Of a stretch of DNA of 64,000 bases, positions 16,911 to 26,336 are shown piece by piece (position 1 is the first letter of the stretch; each line of letters begins with the position of its first letter). Where the stretch lies: contig NZ_CP070354.1 in the NCBI RefSeq assembly GCF_016919405.1, positions 124,001 through 188,000 of the forward strand. The letters run 5' to 3'. Under the pieces are notes generated by a model that was given only the letters and a program-made list of their open reading frames with translations, was not told the origin of the DNA and made no database searches. The DNA comes from Ensifer sp. PDNC004. Its GTDB lineage: Bacteria > Pseudomonadota > Alphaproteobacteria > Rhizobiales > Rhizobiaceae. Position numbers and translations under genes: made by a program.

Positions 16911-17656
16911 TGGCAGACGCTTCCTCTCACGCAGCAATCGTCACCGGCGCCGGCTCCGGCATCGGACGCGCCATCGCCTTGAGGCTCGCAACTGACGGAT
17001 ATGCCGTGCTGGTCAACGATCTTTCTGCCGTGCGCAGCCAGGCCGTCGCCGCCGAGATCGTTGCGGCAGGCGGCAGGGCGACTGCTGTTGCCGGTGATGT
17101 TTCCAGCGAGGAGGATGTTCGCGAGATCGTGGAGGCCGGCGAGCGCGCCCATGGCACGACGACGCTCCTCGTCAACAACGCCGGCATCGCTCATCAGGCG
17201 CTGTTCGAGAACCTCGAGGTCGGCGACTTCGACCGGATGTTTGCCGTTCACGTGCGCGGTACGTTCCTGGTGACCCGGGCGGTGCTGCGCCCGATGCTTG
17301 AGCGCGGCGAGGGGGTGATCGTCAATATCGCCTCGCAACTCGGTCAGATCGGTGGTGTCGAACTTGTCCACTATTCCGGTGCCAAGGCCGCGATCATCGG
17401 CATGACCAAGGCGCTGGCCCGCGAAGTGTCGAGCCGCGGCGTTCGCGTCAATGCCGTCGCGCCCGGGCCGGTCAATACGCCGCTCGTCATGGAACTCTCT
17501 GACGACTGGCGCGCAGCCAAAAAACAGCAATTGCCGCTAGGCCGCTTCGGCGAGCCGGAAGAGGTCGCAGCCACGGTGTCCTTTCTGGCATCGCCGGCAG
17601 CCAGCCTCTTCGTTGGCCAGACGCTCGGGCCGAACTCCGGCGACGTGATGCTTTGA
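16910..17656 (+). CDS. SDR-family NAD(P)-dependent oxidoreductase (FabG-like), first copy
   Basis: A 248-residue classical short-chain dehydrogenase: dinucleotide motif TGAGSGIGRA at the N-terminus, NNAG, and the Ser-Tyr-Lys triad in NIASQLGQ...VHYSGAK. The start overlaps the permease stop by one base. It should oxidise a hydroxyl (or reduce a keto group) in the imported compound or its breakdown product. A second SDR follows, suggesting two consecutive or stereospecific redox steps. It is not a fatty-acid FabG by context. Confidence 0.9.
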   Translation: MADASSHAAIVTGAGSGIGRAIALRLATDGYAVLVNDLSAVRSQAVAAEIVAAGGRATAVAGDVSSEEDVREIVEAGERAHGTTTLLVNNAGIAHQALFENLEVGDFDRMFAVHVRGTFLVTRAVLRPMLERGEGVIVNIASQLGQIGGVELVHYSGAKAAIIGMTKALAREVSSRGVRVNAVAPGPVNTPLVMELSDDWRAAKKQQLPLGRFGEPEEVAATVSFLASPAASLFVGQTLGPNSGDVML

Positions 17657-17670
17657 CAGGAAAGTTGGAA

Positions 17671-18444
17671 ATGACACACCCTCCCAAGACGTCCCGCATT
17701 GTCATCGTCACCGGTGCCGGCATCGGCATCGGCCAGGCAACCGCCAAGGCCTTTGGGGCGTCCGGCGATTATGTGGTCGTGACCGATATCCTCGAGCGTG
17801 AAGGTATCGCCACCGTAGAGGCGATCCGTGCCGCCGGCGGCTCTGCCGAGTTTGTCTATTATGACGTCCGCTCTACCGCGGCGACCGATGCCATCATCGC
17901 CGACCTGGAGGCGCGCCACGGCCGCATTGATGTCGTTGTTGCCAATGCCGGCATCGCCCATCGCACGCCGCTGACCGAACTTACCGACGACAAGTGGGAT
18001 CTCACCTTCGACATCGACCTGAAGGGCATCTTCCGGCTGGCTCGTGCCGCGGCGCCCGGCATGCGCCGGCGCGGGGAAGGCAGCATCGTCGCGCTCTCCT
18101 CGATCATGGGCGTCGCCTATGGCTGGGACGAGCATGTCCATTACTCCGCGGCAAAGTCCGGCGTCGTCGGCCTCGTGCGCGGGTTGGCGGTCGAGCTTGC
18201 TGCCGACGGCGTGCGCGTCAACGGCGTCGCGCCCGGATACATCCGCACGGCGCAACTGCTTTCCGAGGAGAACTCGCTGGGGCCCGTCGGCGCGGAAGCG
18301 GCAGCCGCTTTCATTCCGATGAAACGGCTCGGCACGCCGGAAGACATCGCCGACGTCATCGCGTTCCTGGCGTCGAACGCCGCTCGCTACATGACGGGGC
18401 AGGTGCTGGTCGTCGACGGTGGCCTCCTGGTCGGGCGCTACTGA
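17671..18444 (+). CDS. SDR-family NAD(P)-dependent oxidoreductase, second copy
   Basis: About 257 residues from the ATG at 17671, which has AGGAAAG upstream; a TTG at 17653 in the same frame would add six residues and overlap the previous stop. Motifs are TGAGIGIGQATA, VVANAGIAHRTPL, the active-site VHYSAAKSG and the C-terminal GQVLVVDGGLL. It is related to the preceding SDR but clearly distinct. A noncoding stretch of 141 bases separates it from the binding-protein gene. Confidence 0.9.
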   Translation: MTHPPKTSRIVIVTGAGIGIGQATAKAFGASGDYVVVTDILEREGIATVEAIRAAGGSAEFVYYDVRSTAATDAIIADLEARHGRIDVVVANAGIAHRTPLTELTDDKWDLTFDIDLKGIFRLARAAAPGMRRRGEGSIVALSSIMGVAYGWDEHVHYSAAKSGVVGLVRGLAVELAADGVRVNGVAPGYIRTAQLLSEENSLGPVGAEAAAAFIPMKRLGTPEDIADVIAFLASNAARYMTGQVLVVDGGLLVGRY

Positions 18445-18585
18445 CGCGCCCTTGCAATCGTGCGGCGGCCACAGAGGGAGCGACCGGCTCCAGGCCTCCG
18501 GACCGAGTGCCGCGGTGGCGGCGAATGATGAAGAGGGGGCCGAAAAAACGGCCTCCGGGGAACAACGACAACTGGAGAAGAGACA

Positions 18586-19818
18586 ATGCCGAATATGGAA
18601 CTCAATCGCCGCTCGCTCCTCAAACGCTCCGCCGGGGTGATGGCGCTCGCGATCGGAGGCGGAACGCCGTTCCTCTCCTCGCGCGCGGCTTTCGCGCAGG
18701 CGAGCGATCTCGCCAGCCAGCAGCTCCGCACTATCGGCCTTTCGGTCACCGTGCAGGAGCGCATCCTCGAGCAGTTCAAGGCGGCAGCCGGCGTCGGCGG
18801 CACGTCGGGAACGGCAGCCACCTTCCCGGACGCGCAGACGAAAATCCTTTCCGGCTCCAAGGACTATGATTGCTGGGAGATCATCGCCGAGCGTCTGCCG
18901 TCGATCGTCATGACCAACAATGTCGAGCCGATCCCGGCTTCGGCGCTGAAGAACTGGGCGAATATTCGCGATACCTTCACCACGCCGAGCGACAAGTGGG
19001 ACCGGGCCGCCCAGATCGTCGGCCAGATCTGGACCGACGACGGCCAGTCCTCGCTGAACATGGTGCCGGCCGTCTATAACTACGATTCCATTGGCTACAA
19101 TCCGGATGTGCTCTCGGCCGAAGAGGCCAACAGCTGGGCTGCGATCTTCGACCCCAAGTGGAAGGGCAAGTCCGGCATCAACACCGACCCGCTGATCGCG
19201 ATCGGCCAGGCGATGATGGCGATGAACTCGCTTGGACTTTCCGACGTCAAGAACCCCGGCAATGCGACGGCTGCTGAGATCGACGAAGCTGCGAAGTTCC
19301 TGATCTCCAAGAAGAAGGAAGGCCAGTTCCGCGCGCTCTGGGGCGATTTCGGCGAACTCGTCAACCTCATGGCATCGGGCGAAATGGTGGTCTGCGACGC
19401 CTGGCAGCCGGCCGTCATGGCGGTCAAGGCGCAGGGCAAGCCATGCCGCTATGCCGTGCCGAAAGAAGGGTATCGCGGCTGGGCGATCGGACCTGCGATG
19501 ATCGCTGGCACGACGAACAAGGAAGCCGTCATCGCCTATGCCGACTATTGGCTCTCTGGCGAACCGGGCATCACCGTTTCGGAACAGGGCTACTATTCGC
19601 CGTCGACCAACATCAAGAACGTCATGGCGCCGGAAAAATATGCCTTCTGGTACGAGGGCAAGCCCTGGGTCGGCGCTGCCGAGCGCGGCATCAAGGAAGG
19701 GGACCTGCGCGACGGCGGCTCGCTCGAAGAGCGCGCCAAGAACGTCGCCTACTGGCACCAGTGGCCGGACGAATACGATCACCTGATCCAGAAGTGGGAC
19801 GAGTTCCTGAACGCTTGA
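18586..19818 (+). CDS. PotD-like periplasmic substrate-binding protein with Tat signal
   Basis: A 410-residue protein. The N-terminus holds a twin-arginine motif NRRSLLKRS (residues 7-15), a hydrophobic stretch and an AFAQA cleavage region, so it should be exported folded by Tat. The body matches extracellular solute-binding family 1/8 proteins (PotD/PotF type), with repeated DYDCWEII, PAVYNYDSIGYNPD and YWLSGEPG segments. GGAGAAG precedes the ATG. It delivers substrate to the PotBC-like permeases. A strong hairpin follows the stop, the usual device for higher binding-protein expression. Confidence 0.92.
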   Translation: MPNMELNRRSLLKRSAGVMALAIGGGTPFLSSRAAFAQASDLASQQLRTIGLSVTVQERILEQFKAAAGVGGTSGTAATFPDAQTKILSGSKDYDCWEIIAERLPSIVMTNNVEPIPASALKNWANIRDTFTTPSDKWDRAAQIVGQIWTDDGQSSLNMVPAVYNYDSIGYNPDVLSAEEANSWAAIFDPKWKGKSGINTDPLIAIGQAMMAMNSLGLSDVKNPGNATAAEIDEAAKFLISKKKEGQFRALWGDFGELVNLMASGEMVVCDAWQPAVMAVKAQGKPCRYAVPKEGYRGWAIGPAMIAGTTNKEAVIAYADYWLSGEPGITVSEQGYYSPSTNIKNVMAPEKYAFWYEGKPWVGAAERGIKEGDLRDGGSLEERAKNVAYWHQWPDEYDHLIQKWDEFLNA

Positions 19819-19827
19819 CCGAACAGG

Positions 19828-19848
19828 CCGGGCGGCCGTGCCGCCCGG
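19828..19848 (+). terminator. Hairpin after binding-protein gene
   Basis: CCGGGCGGC-CGT-GCCGCCCGG forms a 9-bp perfect stem followed by TTCTT, ten bases after the stop. It resembles a weak intrinsic terminator that reduces read-through into the second ATPase gene. Confidence 0.55.
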
Positions 19849-19969
19849 TTCTTGAGACATGGTGCATGGCCCCGAGCGACCACCCGGTCGGCTCACATAC
19901 CAACCGGTCGGGATGGCCGGGGCCATGCGCCCGATAGCCGTGATTTCAGCCAAGCTCCGGAGAGCCACG

Positions 19970-21076
19970 ATGATCTTCGACCTCGAACTCAACAATGTCG
20001 GCAAGGTCTATGACAACGGCACGCCTGCCGTGATCGACTTCAACCTGTCCGTCGCCAAGGGCGAGTTCATCGCGTTCCTCGGCCCTTCCGGCTGCGGCAA
20101 GACAACGACGCTCAGGATGATCGCCGGTTTCGAGGCGATCTCCTCCGGCGACATGCTGATCAAGGGCAAGCGGATGAACGACGTCAGGCCAGAGCATCGG
20201 CCGACCTCGATGATCTTCCAGAGTTACGCGCTTTTTCCGCACATGACCGTGCGCCGCAATGTCGGCTACGGTCTGGAGGTGAAGGGCATGGCCAAGCCGG
20301 AGCGCGACGCGAAGGTCGATCGCATCCTGGCAACACTTGGCCTGGAAGACATTGCCGACAAGAAGCCCGACCGGCTGTCCGGCGGTCAGCGGCAACGCAT
20401 CGCTCTGGCGCGTGGCCTGGTGGTCGAGCCTGATATTCTGCTGCTCGACGAACCGCTGGGCGCACTCGACGCCAATTTGCGCAAGGCGATCCAGAACGAG
20501 CTCAAGCTGCTGCAAAAGACGCTCGGCGTTACCTTCATCTTTGTCACGCACGCCCAATCCGAAGCGCTTGCCCTGTCGGATCGCATCGTTGTTATGAACC
20601 AGGGGCGGGTCGAGCAGATCAGCCCGCCACATCAGCTCTATACGCGGCCGAACACGGCCTTCGTCGCCCAGTTCATCGGCAACAATACCATCTTTCATGG
20701 CGAGGTCGACGACGCCTCCGGCGAGCGGGCTCTGGTATCGACTGCCGTCGGCCAATTGTCCGGGCGCGTCAACGGCGCCTTCGCCGGACGGTCACGCGTC
20801 AACGTCGTCATTCCGGCAGAGGCGATCGAGGTTCACGCAGCCGCGCGCGTCGACCGTGACCGGATCGCTGCCAATTACGGCGGCAACGTCGTCGGTGCCA
20901 ACGTGAGCCGCTTCGACGTCGTCGGCCATGTCTCGCATTTGACGGCAGCCCTTCCGGACGGGCGCACCGTCTCGCTGGAGGCCCACGTCGACAAATACCA
21001 GCCCGACGCCTTCCCCGTCGGCGCGGACATTCTTTTGAGCTGGCAACCCGGCGAAGCAACCGTGATCCCAGCCTGA
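19970..21076 (+). CDS. PotA-like ABC transporter ATP-binding protein, second copy
   Basis: About 368 residues from the ATG at 19970 (CGGAGAG upstream). Walker [11 protein letters not shown] (about 38-47), signature [15 protein letters not shown], Walker [13 protein letters not shown] and H-loop [10 protein letters not shown] are intact, followed by a TOBE-containing C-terminal domain. It is another complete importer ATPase of the polyamine/iron type, in the same unit as the first (14011). The two may form a heterodimer, replace each other, or serve a second permease elsewhere. Confidence 0.92.
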   Translation: MIFDLELNNVGKVYDNGTPAVIDFNLSVAKGEFIAFLGPSGCGKTTTLRMIAGFEAISSGDMLIKGKRMNDVRPEHRPTSMIFQSYALFPHMTVRRNVGYGLEVKGMAKPERDAKVDRILATLGLEDIADKKPDRLSGGQRQRIALARGLVVEPDILLLDEPLGALDANLRKAIQNELKLLQKTLGVTFIFVTHAQSEALALSDRIVVMNQGRVEQISPPHQLYTRPNTAFVAQFIGNNTIFHGEVDDASGERALVSTAVGQLSGRVNGAFAGRSRVNVVIPAEAIEVHAAARVDRDRIAANYGGNVVGANVSRFDVVGHVSHLTAALPDGRTVSLEAHVDKYQPDAFPVGADILLSWQPGEATVIPA

Positions 21077-21110
21077 CCTTTTGAACGAAAACACGAAGGA
21101 GACACACATC

Positions 21111-21992
21111 ATGGCCAAGGAAATCCTCTGCAGCTTCGGCATCGACGTCGATGCGGTCGCCGGCTGGCTTGGATCCTACGGGGGCGAGGATTCGCCGGAC
21201 GACATCTCGCGCGGTCTTTTTGCCGGCGAGGTCGGCAGCCCGCGATTGCTGAAGCTCTTCGAGCGCTTCGGCATCAAGACCACCTGGTTCATCCCCGGGC
21301 ACTCGATCGAGACGTTCCCGGAGCAGATGCAGGCGGTTGCCGATGCCGGCCACGAGATCGGCATTCACGGCTATACCCATGAGAACCCGATCGCCATGAC
21401 GCGCGAGCAGGAAACCGAAGTGCTCGACAAATGCATCGAGCTCGTTACCAAGCTGTCGGGCAAGCGGCCGACCGGCTATGTCGCCCCCTGGTGGGAGTTC
21501 TCCAACGTCACCAACGAGCTGCTGCTCGAACGCGGCATCAAGTACGACCACTCGCTGATGCACAACGACTTCACGCCCTATTATGTGCGTGTCGGCGACA
21601 AGTGGACCAAGATCGACTATTCGAGGAAGCCATCGGACTGGATGGTGCCGCTCACGCGCGGCAAGGAAACCGATCTGATCGAAATCCCGGCCTCCTGGTA
21701 TCTCGACGATCTGCCGCCGATGATGTTCATCAAGAAGTCCCCGAACAGCCACGGCTTCGTCAATCCGCACGATATCGAACAGATCTGGCGCGACCAGTTC
21801 GACTGGGTCTATCGCGAGATGGACTATGCGGTGTTTCCGATTACCATCCATCCGGATGTCGCCGGACGCCCGCAGGTTCTGATGATGCTCGAGCGGCTCT
21901 ATGCCCACATGATCAAGCATCCGGGCGTGAAGTTCGTGACGATGAACGAGATCGCCGACGATTTTGCCAAGCGCTTCCCGCGCAAGAAATAA
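21111..21992 (+). CDS. Polysaccharide-deacetylase-fold hydrolase, PgdA(HP0310)/cyclic-imidase-like
   Basis: A 293-residue protein from the ATG with AAGGAG ten bases upstream. NodB-fold metal motifs are [11 protein letters not shown] (Asp) and [13 protein letters not shown] (His-x3-His); VAPWWEFSN and [10 protein letters not shown] complete the site. From memory the whole protein closely resembles Helicobacter PgdA (HP0310), which has been likened to cyclic imidases and PuuE-type allantoinases. It has no signal peptide, which argues against a cell-wall role. Given the nearby amidase and hydantoinase genes, ring opening of a cyclic imide or amide is the likelier reaction. The metal is probably Zn, Co or another divalent ion, and CobW is encoded just downstream. 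Confidence 0.88.
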   Translation: MAKEILCSFGIDVDAVAGWLGSYGGEDSPDDISRGLFAGEVGSPRLLKLFERFGIKTTWFIPGHSIETFPEQMQAVADAGHEIGIHGYTHENPIAMTREQETEVLDKCIELVTKLSGKRPTGYVAPWWEFSNVTNELLLERGIKYDHSLMHNDFTPYYVRVGDKWTKIDYSRKPSDWMVPLTRGKETDLIEIPASWYLDDLPPMMFIKKSPNSHGFVNPHDIEQIWRDQFDWVYREMDYAVFPITIHPDVAGRPQVLMMLERLYAHMIKHPGVKFVTMNEIADDFAKRFPRKK

Positions 21993-21999
21993 CCAACCC

Positions 22000-22019
22000 G
22001 GGGGCGGCCTGCCGCCCCC
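22000..22019 (+). terminator. Hairpin after deacetylase-like gene
   Basis: GGGGGCGGC-CT-GCCGCCCCC can form an eight- to nine-bp GC stem starting eight bases after the stop, followed by TTGG rather than a long T-run. It is likely an attenuating or processing hairpin inside the operon. Confidence 0.45.
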
Positions 22020-22044
22020 TTGGACCTTTTGAACGGACAGCATC

Positions 22045-22368
22045 ATGTGTTCCCTTTGCGGCATCCTCGGCGGCAACGAACATTGGGCGGACGCCGTGGC
22101 GCGCCCCGGTGTCTTCACCCGCAACGTCGAGCGGATCGATCGCCGGCGTGAACGGGCGAACCGTGTGCGCATCGCCAACGCAATGCTTGCCCGCTTCGGC
22201 CTGACGCTTGCCGATTGGCAAGGCGCATCCTTCGTGCTGTCGACGCGGACGGGCAAGAGCGAGATCATCGAGGATATCGGCCATTTGTGGCCGGCCGCCG
22301 AACGGCTCTGCGGCCGGCTCTGCGATCCGCTCGATCCTGCCTTTATTGCCGGGGCGGAGGAAGCGTGA
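22045..22368 (+). CDS. Small conserved-looking protein with N-terminal MCSLCG motif
   Basis: A 107-residue protein with no family I can name with confidence. The first residues MCSLCGILGGNEHW place two Cys three apart plus a His, a plausible metal-binding site at the extreme N-terminus; two more Cys lie in RLCGRLCDP near residue 90. The middle is basic and helical. Its stop overlaps the CobW start (TGATG), a tight coupling suggesting that it is a partner or client of the CobW metallochaperone, or an accessory subunit of the imidase-like enzyme before it. Function unknown. Confidence 0.7.
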   Translation: MCSLCGILGGNEHWADAVARPGVFTRNVERIDRRRERANRVRIANAMLARFGLTLADWQGASFVLSTRTGKSEIIEDIGHLWPAAERLCGRLCDPLDPAFIAGAEEA

Positions 22369-23447
22369 TGGTCGAGGATATACCGCGGCTCACGCCCATC
22401 AACCTTTTGACCGGCTTCCTCGGATCGGGCAAGACGACGCTGCTGTCGCGGCTGCTTGCCGACCCGGCGCTCAGCGACGCCGCGGTGCTCATCAACGAAT
22501 TCGGTGACGTCGGTCTCGACCACCATCTGGTCGAGCGTATCGACGACACCATGGTGCTTCTGCAGTCCGGTTGCCTCTGCTGCACCGTGCGCGGTGAACT
22601 CGCCGATGCCATCAAGGACCTGCATTCCAAACGTGAGCGTGGGCTCGTACCCTCGTTTCGGCGCATTGTCGTCGAAAGTACCGGGCTCGCCGATCCCTTT
22701 CCGGTGCTGTCAACGATCAAGGCGGATCCGGTATTGCGCCATCATTTCCGGCCGGGGAACGTCATTACCACGGTCGACGCGGTCAACGGCCTGACGCAAC
22801 TCGAGACCTACGTCGAATCCAACCGCCAGGCGGCCGTCGCCGATCGCCTGGTCGTCACCAAGTCTGATCTGAGCGATGCGGGCACTGTCGTGGCACTGTC
22901 GGACAAACTGCGGATCATCAATCCGGATGCGCCATTGGTGCTGGCTGGCGAACCGGACATCGACCTTGCCGCGCTGATCGACGAGGCGCCGACGCTGCGC
23001 GCGGGCGGCCTGCAGTCGGCGAGCGGTTTCTATTGCGATGCGCCCACGGTTCTGACGACGGCTGACGGTACGGCGCATGCCTCCGCGGTGACCTCATTCG
23101 TGATGACGGTCGAAAGGGCGGTGGACTGGACCGCCTTCGGCCTTTGGCTGACAATGCTGCTCAATCGCCACGGTGAACGGGTTCTGCGGGTCAAGGGTAT
23201 CCTTAATATCGCCGGGGAAGAGCGCCCTGTCGCCATCCACGGCGTTCAGCATCTGGTGCATACGCCTGTCCATATGGAGCGCTGGCCGGATGAGGACCGC
23301 CGCTCGCGCATCGTCTTTATCGTTGACGGTCTCGATGTCGGACTGCTCAAACGGTCATTCGAGGCATTCGCGCTCGATCGGACGCCCGTGCTCACCTCGG
23401 ATGTTGCCGAAGAACCGGTATTACAGGAACGGCTTTCGTCCCAATGA
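22368..23447 (+). CDS. CobW/COG0523-family GTPase metallochaperone
   Basis: A 359-residue protein from the ATG that overlaps the upstream stop. Walker A is GFLGSGKTT (residues 16-24) and the family CxCC metal motif is GCLCC (Cys69, 71, 72); ESTGLADP, VTKSDL and a C-terminal CobW domain ending in VHMERWPDEDRRSR follow. G3E GTPases of this group deliver Zn, Co or similar metals to target enzymes. The operon position points to a dedicated metal insertase for the deacetylase-like hydrolase (21111) or the MCSLCG protein. Client assignment is inference. Confidence 0.92.
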   Translation: MVEDIPRLTPINLLTGFLGSGKTTLLSRLLADPALSDAAVLINEFGDVGLDHHLVERIDDTMVLLQSGCLCCTVRGELADAIKDLHSKRERGLVPSFRRIVVESTGLADPFPVLSTIKADPVLRHHFRPGNVITTVDAVNGLTQLETYVESNRQAAVADRLVVTKSDLSDAGTVVALSDKLRIINPDAPLVLAGEPDIDLAALIDEAPTLRAGGLQSASGFYCDAPTVLTTADGTAHASAVTSFVMTVERAVDWTAFGLWLTMLLNRHGERVLRVKGILNIAGEERPVAIHGVQHLVHTPVHMERWPDEDRRSRIVFIVDGLDVGLLKRSFEAFALDRTPVLTSDVAEEPVLQERLSSQ

Positions 23448-24664
23448 GCAAGCAGCAGCCTGATCAAACGACAGTTCCCACTCCTGCCCTGCATCTGGTC
23501 GGCCGGCCGAAGCTCCGGGTGCTCGGCACGGCGATCTCCCTGCTTGAGGAACTTCGGGTGCGTGCCGAAGAGGACCTCGGCATTGAGGTGGTGTTCGACA
23601 ACAACGACTTCCTGACGACCCAGCACAAGGCGGCGCAGGAACCGGACAGCTACGACATCTATGACCAGTGCTTTCATAACCTGGACATCGTCTGGTACTG
23701 GCGGGCGATCCAGCCGATCAGCATCGGGCGCATTGCGCTTTGGGACGAAATCAACGATCTGACGAAGACCGGGCATATCGGTCCAAATGCACGGCTGGGG
23801 CAGGGGGACGCGCCCGTCAAGAAGCTCTTCGTCCAGCCCAATCTCGAATTGGGCGATACGCCGTCGACGTCGGTTTCCATGTTGCCGACGACCCATAACT
23901 TCGACAGTTTTGCCTATCGCACGGATGTGGCGCCGAACGCGGTTGCGATGAACAGTTGGGCGGCGTTGCTCGACGAGCGTTGGGCTGGCCGCGCTGCGCT
24001 GGTCGACGAGCCGGCAATCGGCATCTTCGATGCAGCGCTCGCGGCTCAAGCTGCCGGCCTCATGAGCTTCGACAACATCGGCAGCATGAGTGTCGATGAG
24101 ATTGATCGCCTGATCGGGCTGTTGGAAGAACGTAAGAAGGACGGCTATTTCCGCGCCTTCTGGCGAACGGCCGAAGATGCGGCCCGCCTGATGTTGCGCG
24201 GCGAAACGGATATTCAGAGCATGTGGTCGACCGGCATCAACATTCTCAATGGCCAGGGGGTTCCCGTCGAGCAGGCCGTTCCTGCAGAAGGCTATCGCGC
24301 GTGGCATGGTGGATTGTGTCTCGCTCGCCATCTTTCCGGCCGCATGCTCGACGTCGCCTACGAGTATCTCAATTGGTGGATTGCCGGTTGGCCGGGTGCG
24401 GTCGTCGCCCGCCAGGGTTATTACATTTCCACCCCCGAACGGTCCCGCGCCTTCATGTCGGTGGCGGAGTGGGACTATTGGTATGGCGGGTTGCCGGCGG
24501 CCACGGATCTGCCGGGTCCCGACGGCACGATCCGTATCAAGGCGGGCTCGGTGCGCAGCGGCGGCTCCTACTGGCAGCGGGCCAACTGCATTGCGGTCTG
24601 GAACACCACGATGGACGAGCACAACTATCTGGTCCGCCGCTGGATGCAACTCGTCGAACGCTAA
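23444..24664 (+). CDS. PotD-fold binding-protein homologue lacking a signal peptide
   Basis: A 406-residue protein whose ATG overlaps the CobW stop (ATGA). It is related to extracellular solute-binding protein family members (DSYDIYDQCFHNLDIVWYW, YLNWWIAGWPGAV, RQGYYISTPERS) but the N-terminus MSKQQPDQTTVPTPALHLVG has no Sec, Tat or lipoprotein signal. It is therefore predicted cytoplasmic. It may have been converted into a cytosolic substrate carrier, sensor or enzyme subunit, or be exported by an unseen route. The exported binding protein of the cluster is the one at 18586. Confidence 0.8.
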   Translation: MSKQQPDQTTVPTPALHLVGRPKLRVLGTAISLLEELRVRAEEDLGIEVVFDNNDFLTTQHKAAQEPDSYDIYDQCFHNLDIVWYWRAIQPISIGRIALWDEINDLTKTGHIGPNARLGQGDAPVKKLFVQPNLELGDTPSTSVSMLPTTHNFDSFAYRTDVAPNAVAMNSWAALLDERWAGRAALVDEPAIGIFDAALAAQAAGLMSFDNIGSMSVDEIDRLIGLLEERKKDGYFRAFWRTAEDAARLMLRGETDIQSMWSTGINILNGQGVPVEQAVPAEGYRAWHGGLCLARHLSGRMLDVAYEYLNWWIAGWPGAVVARQGYYISTPERSRAFMSVAEWDYWYGGLPAATDLPGPDGTIRIKAGSVRSGGSYWQRANCIAVWNTTMDEHNYLVRRWMQLVER

Positions 24665-24673
24665 AGGAAGTCT

Positions 24674-26041
24674 ATGATGCAGGATATTGGCGGGCGCTCG
24701 ATTGCACAGCTCTCGGTGTTGTTGCAATCCGGGGCACTCGACCCGCGCGCGCTCACGGAGTGGACGCTTGGACGTGTCAGGGATCATGTCGACCAGGCGA
24801 TCTTTACAGTCGTTACGCCGGAGCGGGCGATGAGCGAGGCCGAGGCATCGCACATGCGGCTTTCATCTGGCCGTCCGCTTGGGCTCCTCGACGGTATCCC
24901 TGTCGCCTGGAAGGATCTCTTCGCGATCAAGGGCTTGTCGACGACCGCCGGCTCGATCGTGTTGAAGAATGATCCGGCGGCCATAGAGGACGCGGCCGTC
25001 GTGGCTGCTCTCGCCAATGCCGGCATGGTCAGTGTCGGGCGGGTCAATATGAGCGAGTTCGCCTTCTCCGGCCTCGGGCTCAATCCGCACTACGGCACGC
25101 CGCGCAACCCATGCTCAAAGGACGTCGGGCGCATTCCTGGCGGTTCGTCTTCCGGGTCCGGTGTTGCGGTCGCCACAGGTCTCGTGCCGGTCTCGATCGG
25201 CACCGACACCGGAGGGTCGATCCGCATTCCGGCGGCGTTGAACGGCATCGTCGGTTACAAGGCGACGCGCGGCCGCTATTCGATGCGCGGGGTCTTCCCC
25301 CTGGCAAAAAGCCTCGATTCCCTTGGCCCTCTTTGCCGCACGGTCCAGGATGCCGTCTGGGTTGATGCCGCGATGCGCGGTCTTCCAGCATCGGAAGTGC
25401 GCAGGGGTAGCCTGGAGGGTCTTTCGATCGTCGTGCCGACCGATGTCGTGTTCGATGGCGCTGAAGAGGGAGTGTTCTTTGCCTTCGAAGAGGCGCTGTC
25501 GCGGCTTGAACGGGCGGGCGCAAGGGTCAGGCGCCAGGCGTTTCCCGCTTTCAAACGCATCTTCGAGATCACGGCCGCTCATGGTCCCCTCGTAACGGCC
25601 GAGGCATACGCCTTGCATCGCTTGAGGCTCGAAGGCGCGGATGCCGCATCGATGGACAGGCGCGTCGTGTCTCGGGCTCGGCTTGGGGAGAAGATCGCAC
25701 TCTCCGACTATATCGCAATCCTTGACGCCCGCGACCGGTTGGTCGCCGAGGTTTCGACGTTGGTCGGCCCAAGCGAAATCATCGCCTATCCGACTGTCGC
25801 GCACGTCGCGCCCCCAACGGTGCCGCTCGAAGCGGATGACGCCCTGTTCGTGGAGACGAATGGGCGGACGCTGCGCAACACATTGATCGGCAACTTCCTG
25901 GATTGGTGTGGCGTATCGCTGCCCTGTGGCACCGGCGAAGCGGGTATGCCGGTCGGTCTTCTGCTGTCCGCTCTGCCGCATCACGATACGCATCTTCTTT
26001 CCGTGGCACTGGCTGCGGAAGACGTGGTTCGTGTGGGCTGA
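24674..26041 (+). CDS. Amidase-signature family amidase
   Basis: A 455-residue cytoplasmic hydrolase. The catalytic triad is visible as Lys80 (PVAWKDL), Ser158 (GGSSSGSG) and nucleophile Ser182 (GTDTGGSIR). AAGGAAG precedes the ATG at 24674. Members hydrolyse carboxamides to acid and ammonia. In this operon it would act after ring opening by the imidase- or hydantoinase-like enzymes, freeing ammonia from an amide intermediate. It could also be annotated as a GatA-like protein, but no GatB/C are near. Confidence 0.92.
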   Translation: MMQDIGGRSIAQLSVLLQSGALDPRALTEWTLGRVRDHVDQAIFTVVTPERAMSEAEASHMRLSSGRPLGLLDGIPVAWKDLFAIKGLSTTAGSIVLKNDPAAIEDAAVVAALANAGMVSVGRVNMSEFAFSGLGLNPHYGTPRNPCSKDVGRIPGGSSSGSGVAVATGLVPVSIGTDTGGSIRIPAALNGIVGYKATRGRYSMRGVFPLAKSLDSLGPLCRTVQDAVWVDAAMRGLPASEVRRGSLEGLSIVVPTDVVFDGAEEGVFFAFEEALSRLERAGARVRRQAFPAFKRIFEITAAHGPLVTAEAYALHRLRLEGADAASMDRRVVSRARLGEKIALSDYIAILDARDRLVAEVSTLVGPSEIIAYPTVAHVAPPTVPLEADDALFVETNGRTLRNTLIGNFLDWCGVSLPCGTGEAGMPVGLLLSALPHHDTHLLSVALAAEDVVRVG

Positions 26042-26336
26042 TACCGTGGAATTGCAGGCTCTGGCACTACGCCCACCGACAAGAGCGAACGCACTTTGCG
26101 ACTAGCCGGGCCGCAAGAGCCGTAGTTTACTGACCCTACAGCGCCCTGCGTCTTATGAAATGCGCAACGGATGCTGAAGCACTTTGCAGGAGATCCTCCG
26201 CGAAAGCCTCAAGCGCAAGACACGAAAGATGTCGCGAAACGAAGGCCGGTGGGATCACAGAATGACCGAGATCGGCAGCGCTTGGCACAAAGGGAACAGC
26301 CGGGCGAGGGGCCGTCGGACTTGATGGGAGCTTCGC
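26042..26336. other. Intergenic region before the AraC regulator
   Basis: 295 bases with no supported gene. It presumably contains the araC-type promoter. No strong inverted repeat, terminator or RNA structure was recognised. Confidence 0.4.

Noticed and set aside
17371..20004. An 877-codon open frame on the minus strand
   Set aside because: It runs antisense to an SDR gene, the Tat-exported binding protein and intergenic DNA, is Arg/Asp/His-rich and has no domain; it is a high-GC shadow frame.
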